NCBI GenBank assembly: GCA_950106755.1 | Contig: OX467082.1 | Span: forward strand, 2,728,001 to 2,792,000 | DNA: 64,000 nt | Source: Climacium dendroides | Taxonomy: Eukaryota > Streptophyta > Bryopsida > Hypnales > Climaciaceae | Reading direction: 5' to 3' | In this document: piece after piece, positions 47,266-56,216 of the stretch | Layout of the letters: the number at the start of each line of letters is the position of its first letter | How positions within the stretch are numbered: position 1 is the first letter of the stretch | Program-made: the position numbers and the translations under genes | Notes under the pieces: generated by a model | Seen by the model: the letters and a program-made list of their open reading frames with translations, nothing else | Databases searched by the model: none | Told to the model about the DNA's origin: nothing

Positions 47266-48933
47266 GGGGGGGTTTTGGTGAGTGTTGCCAGACAAGCCTC
47301 GGATCCGAGGCTGGTCTGGCAGCACTCACCAGGACCCCCAGTTATTTTAAAACCTAATCGACCTTTGAAGCATCCGAACTCGGCTTGGACCTGGTATATC
47401 TCTCTGTTTTGAATGAAATCCAATCGCACGCTCCACTCCTAATGGTGCGGTTCCGTGAATTCTTTCCAATTTCAGCCTTGAGACCCAACAGTCCTGACAG
47501 TGGAAACAATCCTGTTCGTTCAGTCTCAGTCGGATTGTACAGTACATTTTGAATTTGGGGGGGTTCTAGTAGTGCTGCCAAACAAGCCTCGGATCCGAGG
47601 CTGGTCTGGTAGTACTCACCAGGACCCCTGGTTTTTTGAAAACTTGATCGACCTCTGAAGCATCCAAACTCGACCTGGACCTGGTACGTCTCTCCGTCTT
47701 CAGTTAAATCCATCCGCACGCTCCACTCCTCATGGTGCGGTTCTGTGAATTCTATCCAATTTCAGCCTTGAGACCATATAATCCTGAGAGTGGAAATAAT
47801 CCAGTTTGTACAGTCTCCTTCCGATCGTACAGAACATTTTGAATTTGGGGGGGTTCTGGTGAGTGTTTCCAGACCAGCCTTGGATCCAAGGCTGGTCTGG
47901 AAGCACTCACCAGGACCCCCATTCTTTTAACACAAAAAAGATTTTAATGTATCCGTCCTTCCTATGTGTGGACCTTGTACGATTCTTCTGCTGAGTGAAG
48001 TGAAGCCGCAGCTTGATCTCATGGTGTTGCCCTTTCGCCAAATGAACCTGGCAACCATATTCCCTGTCAAAACCAGATCACTTTGATTTCTCAGAAGAGA
48101 CTGGTGAGGTGATCAAATCAACACCCGCTAATCCTTTATCGGCATAGATATGGTTGAGACTAGGACGGTATGTAATTGTATCAGAGTTGCAACTTTTGTT
48201 CTTGATTAATAAATACGTCCTTGCCATTGTAAAGTGAAATCTGTGAGAATTAGGGGGTTCTGATGAGTACTGCCAGACCAACCTCGGATCTGAGGCTAGT
48301 CTGGCAACACTCACCAGGACCCCCCTTTTTGGAATAATTCTCCAATTCTAGGCCCGCTACAATTTCCATGTTCAATGAAATGGAGCCACAGGTTGCACTT
48401 CTCATGCTGCTCTTCCGCCGATTCCTTTCAGTTTCAGCTTTGCGACCATTCTCTCCCGCAATTAGAAAACTTTGATTTCTCATCAACTACTGGCGGTGTC
48501 TTTAAATGAGCACCGAGAATCCCTAGTTGGCATCTTTTTTCGGTTGAGAGTAGGATGGTATGTAATCGTCTTTGAGCCCCTACTTCTAATCTTGATTCTT
48601 GAAACAATCCTAAGAAAATAAAAATTTGTGAAACAAGGGGGGTCCTTGTGAGTGTTGCCAGACAAGCCTCGGATTCGAGGCTGGTCTAGCAGCACTCACA
48701 AAGACCCCCTATTTTCTTAACAATATACTTTTATTTGAAATCTCTTAAGGTCCAACGGATGAGTGGCCCATTTTTTTATCATGTGTCCGTGTCATTCCTA
48801 TGAGACTATAATTTCGTGTTTTTGTATCATTTGGAAATGAAGCCTAATGTTGGAATTTTAGGGGGTCTTGGTAGGTGTTGCCAGACAAGCCTCGGATCCG
48901 AGGTTCACATGGCAGCACTCACCAGGACCCCCA
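47266..48933. repeat. Array of six ~74-nt hairpins
   Basis: Six near-palindromes lie at about 47266-47339, 47557-47628, 47847-47920, 48253-48325, 48637-48709 and 48861-48932. A typical one reads TGGTGAGTGTTGCCAGACAA, a GGATCC centre, then the complementary arm ending CACTCACCAGGACCCCC. The stem is ~35 bp with a minimal loop. The first three sit in ~290-bp direct repeats that also share spacer sequence (CGCACGCTCCACTCCT.ATGG); spacers of the last three are more diverged. Paired arms change together between copies. This could be an RNA hairpin cluster (miRNA- or siRNA-producing) or a fold-back DNA repeat. Confidence 0.85.
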
Positions 48934-49480
48934 TTTATTGGACTAAGGTTGAGGATATGCATGCTTTGGAGATTATTCCTCTTATTACCAGTGTTTGAAT
49001 GCATTATAAATGTAGTAGTGATTATGACTCTCATGTCGTGGCGTTATTCTGTTTCCCTATTGGGTGTGGCAGTATTTCGTGATCCTAGTGATTGTCACCG
49101 TGTATTCATATCCTGTTGATTCTTTTAGTATTTAGTGATCCTATTGATTCTTAGTGTTTTTGGTGATCCTCATGATTCCTACATTGTTTGGTGTTCAAGG
49201 TGATTCATATAGTGTTTGTTGATCTTGTTCATTCTGACAAAGGTAGGTGATCTTGATGATTCTTATAGTGTTTGGTGATCCTTGTGATTGTTTGGACTGG
49301 ATTTAGAGATTAATAGGAAAGATTAAAGCAGACCTTCTTGGTATGTACTCGTAGATCTTTACATGCATTGGTCAATTTCCTTTATCTGATTTGGACTTGG
49401 AAAAGTTTATTTCAAAGCCAAATGCACTCAAGCAATATGATTGTGGTGTTTGATGATTTGGCTTATGGATTCCTAACTTT
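48934..49480. other. Intergenic with weak short repeats
   Basis: The words TTGGTGATCCT, TTTAGTGATCCTA and TGATTCTTA recur about every 30-45 bp between 49075 and 49300, suggesting a decayed short tandem repeat. No gene seen. Confidence 0.45.
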
Positions 49481-49482
49481 GA

Positions 49483-50073
49483 AAATGTTGCATTCCAAAG
49501 AAGGTCAAACATGGGCAAAATGTCTCTTCATCAACGACAGCACCTCCTCACGTCCCAAGCACTCATGAGGCAGAACCATCACAAGCTCTTTCACCGCTGA
49601 AGGAAACTATGGAGGATTCCAGCGATTCCGATGAAGAGAAAGACATGGAGGAGCAAGAAGTTCAGGATGAGGAGTTGGTAAGTTTCAATGATGTCATGGA
49701 GGCAGCTGAGTTCGCTATTGATGCATTTGAAAGTTCTAAATTCAGTCGAGTGAGTGACATCTAATCACCAAGACATGTACGTCACCTTACGTCTGCCCCA
49801 AAACGTAGACGTCTTCAATTTATCCTTGAGAAGGCTAGAAACAACCCAAACAAGTGTATGTCTCCCGAAAGTTCGGACATTGAGTACACCTCAGACACAG
49901 AAGTGTCCATCACCATTGATGGGCCACTGATCGAGGAGACCTTTGATTGTGCACGTAGCGCATTTCATGGTTTAGAAGAACCCATCATCATTCTTCTAAG
50001 CTCTGACTCAGAGGAAGATGTAGAGATAGACTCACTACAAGGAATTGGGGGTTATCGTGACTGCGGCAAATGA
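49483..50073 (+). pseudogene. Acidic, transposon-type protein fragment
   Basis: A single frame open from 49483 to 50073 except for one TAA at 49762-49764. It is rich in Ser, Asp and Glu (METMEDSSDSDEEKD-like, LLSSDSEEDVEID) with one basic patch (APKRRRLQ), as in nuclear or transposon-encoded protein tails. The TAA lies in ATC-TAA-TCA and is one C-to-T change from CAA. No start codon or domain is recognised. It ends where the repeats at 50050 begin, so it is probably the 3' end of a transposon gene followed by subterminal repeats. Confidence 0.4.
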
Positions 50074-50720
50074 CTGCAAAACTGTCATGTTGCAGTCGCA
50101 AAACGAGAATGTGACTTGAAAAATGAAAATGTGACTCCGGGGCCCTGCAGTCATTTCGGACAAGTCATTTATAAGAATGACTGCAAATTTATTATCACCC
50201 AACGAAGTGGGGACGGATGGAACTTTGGATGAGAAGAGGCTCAATTGAGGGAGATAAAGAAAATGAGACTAAAGAAAGATGGCTTGGGTTGAGTTGGACA
50301 AGCACGAGACCCCTCTAAAATCTGACGTGGACATTTTTGCAGCAATCACATGTAAGTCATTCTGGAGTCGCATCTGACCCCATCTAAATCTAACGTGGAC
50401 AATTTGAACGTAGTCGCGCTGAAGTCATGTTAGAGTCGTGTATGACCCCTTTTAAATCTGACGTGGACAGATTGAGCGTGGTCACAAGGAAGTCATTCTG
50501 AAGTTGCGTCCGACCCCTTTTAAATCTGACGTGGACGTTTTGAATCGGTCGTCCTGCAGTCATGCTAGAGTCGCGCGTGACCCCTCCTAAATCTGACATG
50601 GACATTCCAAACAGAGTCATATTGCAGTCACGTTGCAGTCGCAAATGAACATGATGTGGGCAACAATTTAGGGGCAGCATGGAGTCATTCACAAGTCGTG
50701 CTGCAGTGTAGATGGAGTTG
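50045..50720. repeat. ~62-bp minisatellite with AGTCAT/GCAGTC words
   Basis: Four to five imperfect units lie at about 50300-50680, built from GACCCCTTTTAAATCTGACG, TGGAC, and (G/T)CAGTCAT.(C/T)TAGAGTCGC. Before them, 50050-50200 holds the words GACTGCAAA, TGCAGTC and AGTCATTT in both orientations. The pattern resembles subterminal repeats of a DNA transposon, which fits the acidic protein fragment just upstream. Confidence 0.65.
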
Positions 50721-51038
50721 CGTCATAGTAGCACGTGTACTATTCCGCTAGTAGTGCTGAAGTCACGGCAACTTCGAAGGGGTCACTCACCAGTCGGTTC
50801 ATCTACACTACATTCAAGTAATATGTACTACCTAATTACGTGCAAACGAGCAAGAACAACATTGCAAACGTAGAGCCGTGGCTGAGAAAACGGTAAGCCA
50901 ACAAAAATTGACACAACAATGACAAATTCACAAGCACGAAGTTAGAAATTGAGTCCTCTATTGCAAAAGGAATGGAGTGGGATAGAATAGCAGCCCAAAT
51001 ATACATGGCGTCCACAAGTGGGTTTAGGGTGTAGTAAG
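50721..51038. other. Spacer left of GC block A
   Basis: No gene seen. It ends at 51039 with CAGGGTTGTCTCGG, a sequence that looks like a hAT terminus (hAT ends often begin CAGGG). No matching right end was found. Confidence 0.35.
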
Positions 51039-51059
51039 CAGGGTTGTCTCGGACGTACG

Positions 51060-51365
51060 TCCATCACGAAATCACGTCCAAAATTCGGACGTCCGGACGT
51101 CCGTCGTCCAGGCGTCTTGGACGCAGCCGGACTGTGGTCGGTCGGCGTCCAGCGGTTGGTCGGACGGTCGTGGGAGCGGTCGGGCGTGACGTCGCAGCGG
51201 TCGGGAGGGTGGCCGACGGAGCGGTCGGGAGGGCGACCGACGGAGCGGTCGGGGGGACGTCCGACGGAGCGGTCGGTTGGACCGACGTCGCAGCGGTCGG
51301 GCGGACCGCCAGTCCGGTAGTGGACGGACCGTTCGATCGAACGCCGTCCGCAGGTTCGGGGTAGG
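51060..51365 (+). repeat. GC-rich CGGTCGG-type repeat block A
   Basis: Highly GC-rich sequence made of CGGTCGG, GGACGTCCG and GACGGAGCGGTCGGG words in short tandem order (~33-bp units around 51180-51290). It stands out sharply from its AT-rich surroundings. It lies 270-570 bp before the ATG of the RING-H2 gene and is followed by a TATA-like box at ~51422. Related blocks lie at 55655, 60040 and 62560. It makes long false open frames in every phase. Confidence 0.8.
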
Positions 51366-51417
51366 TTCGCGTCGTCCGGAGTAGATTCGGGAAGACAAGT
51401 TCTAAGTTTGGGCGCGG

Positions 51418-51631
51418 ACGGCTATATGAGGGGACGGCCAAGGCATTTTCCCTCACTTCAACTCTCCTCCTTGGGAAACAACACCACATCGGATGTGCTA
51501 CTGTTGCTTCACCGCGCTAGTTGCTCCTATGTGGTAGAGAGTTGGGGTCATACATCTTTGATTACACCGGAGGGGTTTTGAATCGGCCATTTACACACGG
51601 TTGAAGAGAAGAATCAAGGCATCAAGTAGCT
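51418..51631 (+). promoter_or_regulatory. TATA-like box and leader of the RING-H2 gene
   Basis: CGGCTATATGAGG at about 51418-51430 is a TATA-like box 210 bp before the ATG. Pyrimidine-rich CCCTCACTTCAACTCTCC follows ~30 bp later, a plausible start region. The same order (GC block, TATA, ~200-bp leader, ATG) is seen at 63002-63222. Confidence 0.5.
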
Positions 51632-54600
51632 ATGGAAGAAAAGCGCGGCATTAAAGGTGAAAGTAGCAAGAGATCGAAACAAAAAGGAGCTCGTCACGAG
51701 CTCCGTCTTGACATTTTAAAGGATGAGAACATTTTAGCTGAGCCTGAGTGGGAGAAGGTGGTCGATGAATACTGGACTTCCAAGTTGTGCAAGAAATATG
51801 TGAAGATGTATCACATTGGGAAGTTGTGGCCTCAAGAATTACATGCTGGTCACACTCGGGAGTTTTCTTTTAAACTCGCAAGTTGTCTCAGCCCTCATTT
51901 TGTCCATCGTTTCGTAGAGGTGTGGCGGGCTCTCTTTGGGGACAAATCGATGAGCAAGGGTAGAATTAACTACACCATAGCAAGCATGGTGTATACAGAA
52001 TTGAAGTTGGCTCGCAAGGTGGATTGGAGTACGTACCCCAGGACAGTAGAAACACCGCTTGTGCTTCCTGATGGCCAGAAAGATATTCCCGATACGTTTG
52101 TTTCAAAGGGACAAGTCCTTCAAATGGTTGAAGGCAATGCTACTCTACAGCACAACACGGAAGAAAAACGTGTTTCTATCCAAAACAAAGTGCAGGACAT
52201 GAAAGACAAAGGGGAAAACAAGGAGGAGCGCCCCCTTGAAAGTAGCAAAATGAATGCCACATCAGCGGATCGGACGAATCAAGCTGATATTTCACTTCAA
52301 CCCGAAGTGGATAATACAGAAGGTAATGGAGGAGGAAGTATGACGCTAGAACCGGATACCGTATGTAATACTACGAAAGCTTCAGCGTCTTCTTCGAAGG
52401 GTGCGGAACGAGTCGTGCTTGACACTGTACCGATGTTTCTGAGCCCTTCACCAATTGCATCAAGCGCGAAGGGAGAACCTGGTATTTTCAAGGTGCCATC
52501 TCATCCATCAAAACAAGGATCGACGTTGAAGACATTGGAGTACAAAGAAGAGGTTCCCTCAGAAGAGATGGACAGGGCAACTGCTAGAATCACTCGTCTT
52601 CTAGACAATGATGCCCTTATGGACATCAGTGCCAGGACTACAGATGAAGAAATTAACAGAAGTCCAAGTCCAGTTCGGAGTCCAATGCATGAAGTGCCAC
52701 CTTCCCAAAACATGAATGATGAGAACTTACAGAAGGTAGAAATGGACTCTCGGGAACCGGGTGTTCTTAACAATGGCGAAGAGACCCCAAAGACGGAGGA
52801 GAATCCAATGCTAGTGTTCTTGGGTTTAGAGGATCTAAAGACTTTATCGATGATGCCTCCGCTACAAGAAATAGAGCACTTACTACAATGTTCTCTTAAA
52901 TGGAAGACTTTTGAAGTTCAAGAAGAAGTTCATCCTTCTGCAAATGAAGAGGGTACAACAAATGAAGGAGGCACGATAGATGAAGGGCAAACCTCAACCC
53001 CGTGCAACCGAGTATGGAAGTTCGGCGAACTATTCAAGACTGCCTACTCTCTATCATGTACAGCTAAACTTGTAGTTGTTATGACACCTGCCCTCACACA
53101 AATAGCTGAAGAATTTATGAGCATGACACCAGAGATACTGGAGGGTGCCGTGGCCTTCAGAAAATTCATTGAATTTGCAGATAAGCTCCAAGAAGAGAAG
53201 GTGGAAAATCTCAAGGCTGTGGTTGAGCTTCAAACACAAAACGAAGAGCTCATGAAGGTCAATTATGACAAAGAAGATCATGATCGCCTAAAGGTCAAGT
53301 TCGACAAATTGGATAAGCATTGCTCTATGGTGTTTTGGGATAAAGACCATGAAGCCTTGAGAGATATGTGTTTTAGTCTTCAAAAAGAAGTTGAGACTTT
53401 AAAGCCCTCGAATGGGACGTTGGAGTCCCAAAACCAGAAGTTGGTTTTGCAATTGAAGACATCTGAGGACAATTTACAATGGCATCGGGAGATGTTGAAG
53501 ACATTACAAAACGACAAGTCATCTGAACATTGCAGGGACGGAGCAAGCCTCTTGGAGGCAAGTCAACCAACTCAAGAAAGCAATCAACTTTCGCTTCCTC
53601 TTGATAAGGGCAAAGCTGTGGACGAGACTGTAGAAGTCGTTATGGCCATTGAGAGCCCTAAAGTTGTGCCTCCACTCTCATTAGAAGTTGCTTGCACGCA
53701 AACGGTGAATCATGAAGTCCAGGAATTAAGGCAACAATTGGACTTGGCAATTCAAGCAAAGAATGACGCGGAGTCTTCTATACAGAGAATGGAACACGTA
53801 CAAATACTACACGACATCCTTCCAATGAAGACCGGGGATCTACGGTGGGTGCTGTGGGCAAGACACCTACAACAACAATCTGGTTTATGCTCTCAACTCA
53901 TGAGGGGGCTCTTGAAGTATGCAATGCAGTCGGACAAAGCGTTGAGAAACGTGCAGTCTTCTCACCTGCGTTTGAAAGAGAAGTTCGACGCAGAATTAAA
54001 GGATCCCGAAGTATGCATTACAGTTTGGGGAAACATGGATAGAATGTTCGAGCGGTTGAATCACGGGAGAACCTATGAATCAGACAACATCAATTGGGCA
54101 TTGGAAGCGGAAGAAGGATGGATTCCTCACAACACATTGTCTGCTCATATTGTTCAACATGAGAAGCAGCTTATACCTGGAAGTGATCCCAATGTTCCTT
54201 TGATGAAGGAAAAGTGCTCTCTTTGCCAATATCGTTTTGGGCCTGAAGGAGGTCTAACTTTGGGTCAATGTGGCCACTCTTTTCATATTCTTTGCATCCA
54301 AAGAGCAGCACAATATTCCGCCCGTTGCCCCAACTGTCGTACTCCTTTGAATGCAAGGTTTTATGAAATGCTAGGAATATTGCATTCTATGGCATCAGGT
54401 CATGAATTCAACCGGTGGAACCTTCCACTAGACCAAGCGCCACACAAATTCCAAAATCATTTGTACTGGGGAAAACCAATGGTATGGCTACCAAACGAAG
54501 GGATGCATTCATTATACATGGATCCTCAAGACAAGGATGAGTACTTCTGGATGACGCGGGACTTGGAAGTGGAATTGCGTGCCTTCGGGATCCTGGATAA

Positions 54601-55084
54601 CGATGCAAGAGAAATGTTCTGTCGTAGCATGGGGGGGCACTGGAGCACGCAGCACCAAAAATTCTTCCGATTTCCTGATAAGGAATGGAAGAAAGAAGGG
54701 CCAAATGACCCTTTCGTGGAAGTGGAGTCTGATCCTAGAATCACAAAGCAGTACGAGGGGTACAATTTCGATTTGGTCGGGCGGGCCTACATCTTAGCGA
54801 AGTTGGAAGAAGCAGCTAAGGTTCGTTGCATGTTGGACTTGAATACGAAAGCAATGACAAGCCATAAGATGGAAGAGATTGCTCAGGCTTTCGATAAACG
54901 GATGGATGATGTTATCACCAAGTGGAGGAAGTATCTAGGGGGGGAACCTCCAATAGCTGATAAAGGTGTACCAGCTTGGTATTACGTGCAGAGCGAAGAT
55001 AAAGTCATCGAGTACCTCGAAGACTTAGTACATGCCGCTCTGAGGACTTTAAACGCCCATGAAGTGGAGTTGTCTCCGAAGTAG
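51632..55084 (+). CDS. Transposon-linked RING-H2 protein (1150 aa)
   Basis: One uninterrupted exon. Residues ~40-132 form a domain also present in the gene at 63222 (W40, W48, C53-KKYV, H61-I, KLWP 64-67, NY 113-114, VDW 130-132). Residues ~180-430 are low-complexity and acidic. Residues ~510-720 are coiled-coil-like (long E/K/Q/L runs). A RING-H2 finger lies at 862-901: C-x2-C, QCGHSFHILC, then C-x2-C (CPNC), which in known proteins binds zinc and recruits an E2 ubiquitin enzyme. About 250 further residues follow, with no domain I recognise. The frame ends at TAG 55082-55084, but the same frame stays open for 65 more codons. The gene lies just upstream of the hAT transposase on the same strand and is flanked by GC blocks. 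Probable role: accessory, possibly ubiquitin-ligase-like protein of a mobile element; inferred. Confidence 0.8.
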   Translation: MEEKRGIKGESSKRSKQKGARHELRLDILKDENILAEPEWEKVVDEYWTSKLCKKYVKMYHIGKLWPQELHAGHTREFSFKLASCLSPHFVHRFVEVWRALFGDKSMSKGRINYTIASMVYTELKLARKVDWSTYPRTVETPLVLPDGQKDIPDTFVSKGQVLQMVEGNATLQHNTEEKRVSIQNKVQDMKDKGENKEERPLESSKMNATSADRTNQADISLQPEVDNTEGNGGGSMTLEPDTVCNTTKASASSSKGAERVVLDTVPMFLSPSPIASSAKGEPGIFKVPSHPSKQGSTLKTLEYKEEVPSEEMDRATARITRLLDNDALMDISARTTDEEINRSPSPVRSPMHEVPPSQNMNDENLQKVEMDSREPGVLNNGEETPKTEENPMLVFLGLEDLKTLSMMPPLQEIEHLLQCSLKWKTFEVQEEVHPSANEEGTTNEGGTIDEGQTSTPCNRVWKFGELFKTAYSLSCTAKLVVVMTPALTQIAEEFMSMTPEILEGAVAFRKFIEFADKLQEEKVENLKAVVELQTQNEELMKVNYDKEDHDRLKVKFDKLDKHCSMVFWDKDHEALRDMCFSLQKEVETLKPSNGTLESQNQKLVLQLKTSEDNLQWHREMLKTLQNDKSSEHCRDGASLLEASQPTQESNQLSLPLDKGKAVDETVEVVMAIESPKVVPPLSLEVACTQTVNHEVQELRQQLDLAIQAKNDAESSIQRMEHVQILHDILPMKTGDLRWVLWARHLQQQSGLCSQLMRGLLKYAMQSDKALRNVQSSHLRLKEKFDAELKDPEVCITVWGNMDRMFERLNHGRTYESDNINWALEAEEGWIPHNTLSAHIVQHEKQLIPGSDPNVPLMKEKCSLCQYRFGPEGGLTLGQCGHSFHILCIQRAAQYSARCPNCRTPLNARFYEMLGILHSMASGHEFNRWNLPLDQAPHKFQNHLYWGKPMVWLPNEGMHSLYMDPQDKDEYFWMTRDLEVELRAFGILDNDAREMFCRSMGGHWSTQHQKFFRFPDKEWKKEGPNDPFVEVESDPRITKQYEGYNFDLVGRAYILAKLEEAAKVRCMLDLNTKAMTSHKMEEIAQAFDKRMDDVITKWRKYLGGEPPIADKGVPAWYYVQSEDKVIEYLEDLVHAALRTLNAHEVELSPK

Positions 55085-55282
55085 AAGAATAAACGGAGAG
55101 TTGAAGAAGATGATGACCACTCTCCAGAAACTAAAAGACTATTTGAGAGGGTTGACATGGAAGTACAAACTGGAGAAGGACCCAGTGGTGGCCAGGCGAT
55201 ACCTCGTCGCAAAAGCAGAAGACTCATGGCGAAGGAGGGGACATCTCGTGCTGCAGAAGAAGATAGTAGTACTGGAAACTAA
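55085..55282 (+). other. In-frame 65-codon extension after the TAG
   Basis: Immediately after the TAG the frame continues KNKRRVEEDDDHSPETKRLF..., includes IPRRKSRRLMAKEG, and stops at TAA 55280-55282. Two basic clusters look like nuclear localisation signals. CAG-to-TAG by one C-to-T change would create the present stop. This could be a premature stop, a readthrough tail or chance. Confidence 0.5.
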
Positions 55283-55650
55283 TAGGGAAATGTCTCGTTT
55301 CGTACTCTACATCTATTATATTAGTACTAGTAGAAAATAAATAGCTTGTGGGGATTTTAATTAGTAGTTTTCTCTACCAAAAATTATTGTACTTAGGCTA
55401 TCACGTTCATCATAGCTTCTTCATAATGTACATCGAATCATAGGTGTATGCCACAAAAGTATGTTTTGATTTCCTTCACTTTACATGTATATCTATATAT
55501 ACATATTTTGTATTCGATCTCTTTCTTTATATATATAGTTTTTTTTTGGCATATAAATTGAAGAATATGTCTATTTTTTCATTTATTTATTTATTTCATT
55601 GTTTGAATTCAATTCAATATGTTCTATTTCAGACTCAATATTATACCTCA
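55283..55650. other. AT-rich spacer after the RING-H2 gene
   Basis: Probable 3' UTR and spacer, with AATAAATAG at about 55336 as a possible polyadenylation signal. No gene seen. Confidence 0.45.
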
Positions 55651-55654
55651 TTTA

Positions 55655-55870
55655 CTTGCTCGGCCCTCTGGGGTCGGTCGGCCCTTTGGGGTCGGTCGAC
55701 CCTCTGGGGTCGGTCGGCCCTTTGAGGTCGGCCGGCCTGTGGGGTCGGTCGTCCCAGTCCGGTCGGTCGGCCCCCTTCGGTCAGTCGGCCCCGTCCGCTT
55801 GGTCGGACCTTATTGTCGGTCGGCCCCGTCCACCCACACCGCGCGGTTGGCGCCGTCCGCTGATTTTTCA
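55655..55870 (+). repeat. GC-rich CGGTCGG-type repeat block B
   Basis: Tandem GGTCGGTCGGCCC(T/C) units at ~19-bp spacing (CTCTGGGGTCGGTCGGCCC), then CCCGTCCG words. It precedes the hAT transposase frame. A TATA-like box (GAGTATAAGAG, ~55943-55953) follows 75 bp later. The orientation of the CGGTCGGCCCCGTCC word is opposite to that in block C at 60040-60525. Confidence 0.8.
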
Positions 55871-55942
55871 CGACCGTTGTACTCGGCCTACGGACTGTAC
55901 AACGGTCAATTCTTATTTCTAAAGCAAAGTGTAGACTGGGCA

Positions 55943-56216
55943 GAGTATAAGAGCAAGGTTCAGGTCATTTGCAAGCACTCCTAAGAAGCTGAACGCTAAG
56001 ATTCCCAAGGGCTACGAGCTACAAATTGAAAAATTTGTATCCGTTGCTTGGTAATGTATAGTTTAGTGGACAGGGGGGCTTTGGTTTACAAGGCTTCATA
56101 CACAAATTTTTTTTCGTACATGTAATTGGGTGCAGGAATGAACGTACTATGCGTTTGAAATCGAAGGCCGATATTTGAAGTTTCAAATTGGATCCGCAAG
56201 CTATTCATTTTTTAAA
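55943..56216 (+). promoter_or_regulatory. TATA-like box and leader of the hAT transposase
   Basis: GAGTATAAGAG at about 55943-55953 lies 225-270 bp before the two candidate ATGs (56175 and 56217). The arrangement mirrors the leaders at 51418 and 63002. Downstream, at about 56070, CAGGGGGGCTTTGG looks hAT-end-like but stands alone. Confidence 0.4.

Noticed and set aside
47266..48933. Hairpin cluster as a CRISPR array
   Set aside because: Units are long palindromes with related, not unique, spacers, in eukaryotic DNA; no cas-like gene is present.
51039..51060. Definite left terminus of a hAT element
   Set aside because: CAGGG is suggestive, but no matching inverted end or 8-bp target duplication could be found to the right, so the boundary is not claimed.
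51018..51489. Several overlapping long open frames on both strands in block A
   Set aside because: All are built from short GC-rich tandem words and lack protein-like composition; stop-poor GC repeats explain them. The same applies to 55599-55984, 60064-60604 and 62530-63136.
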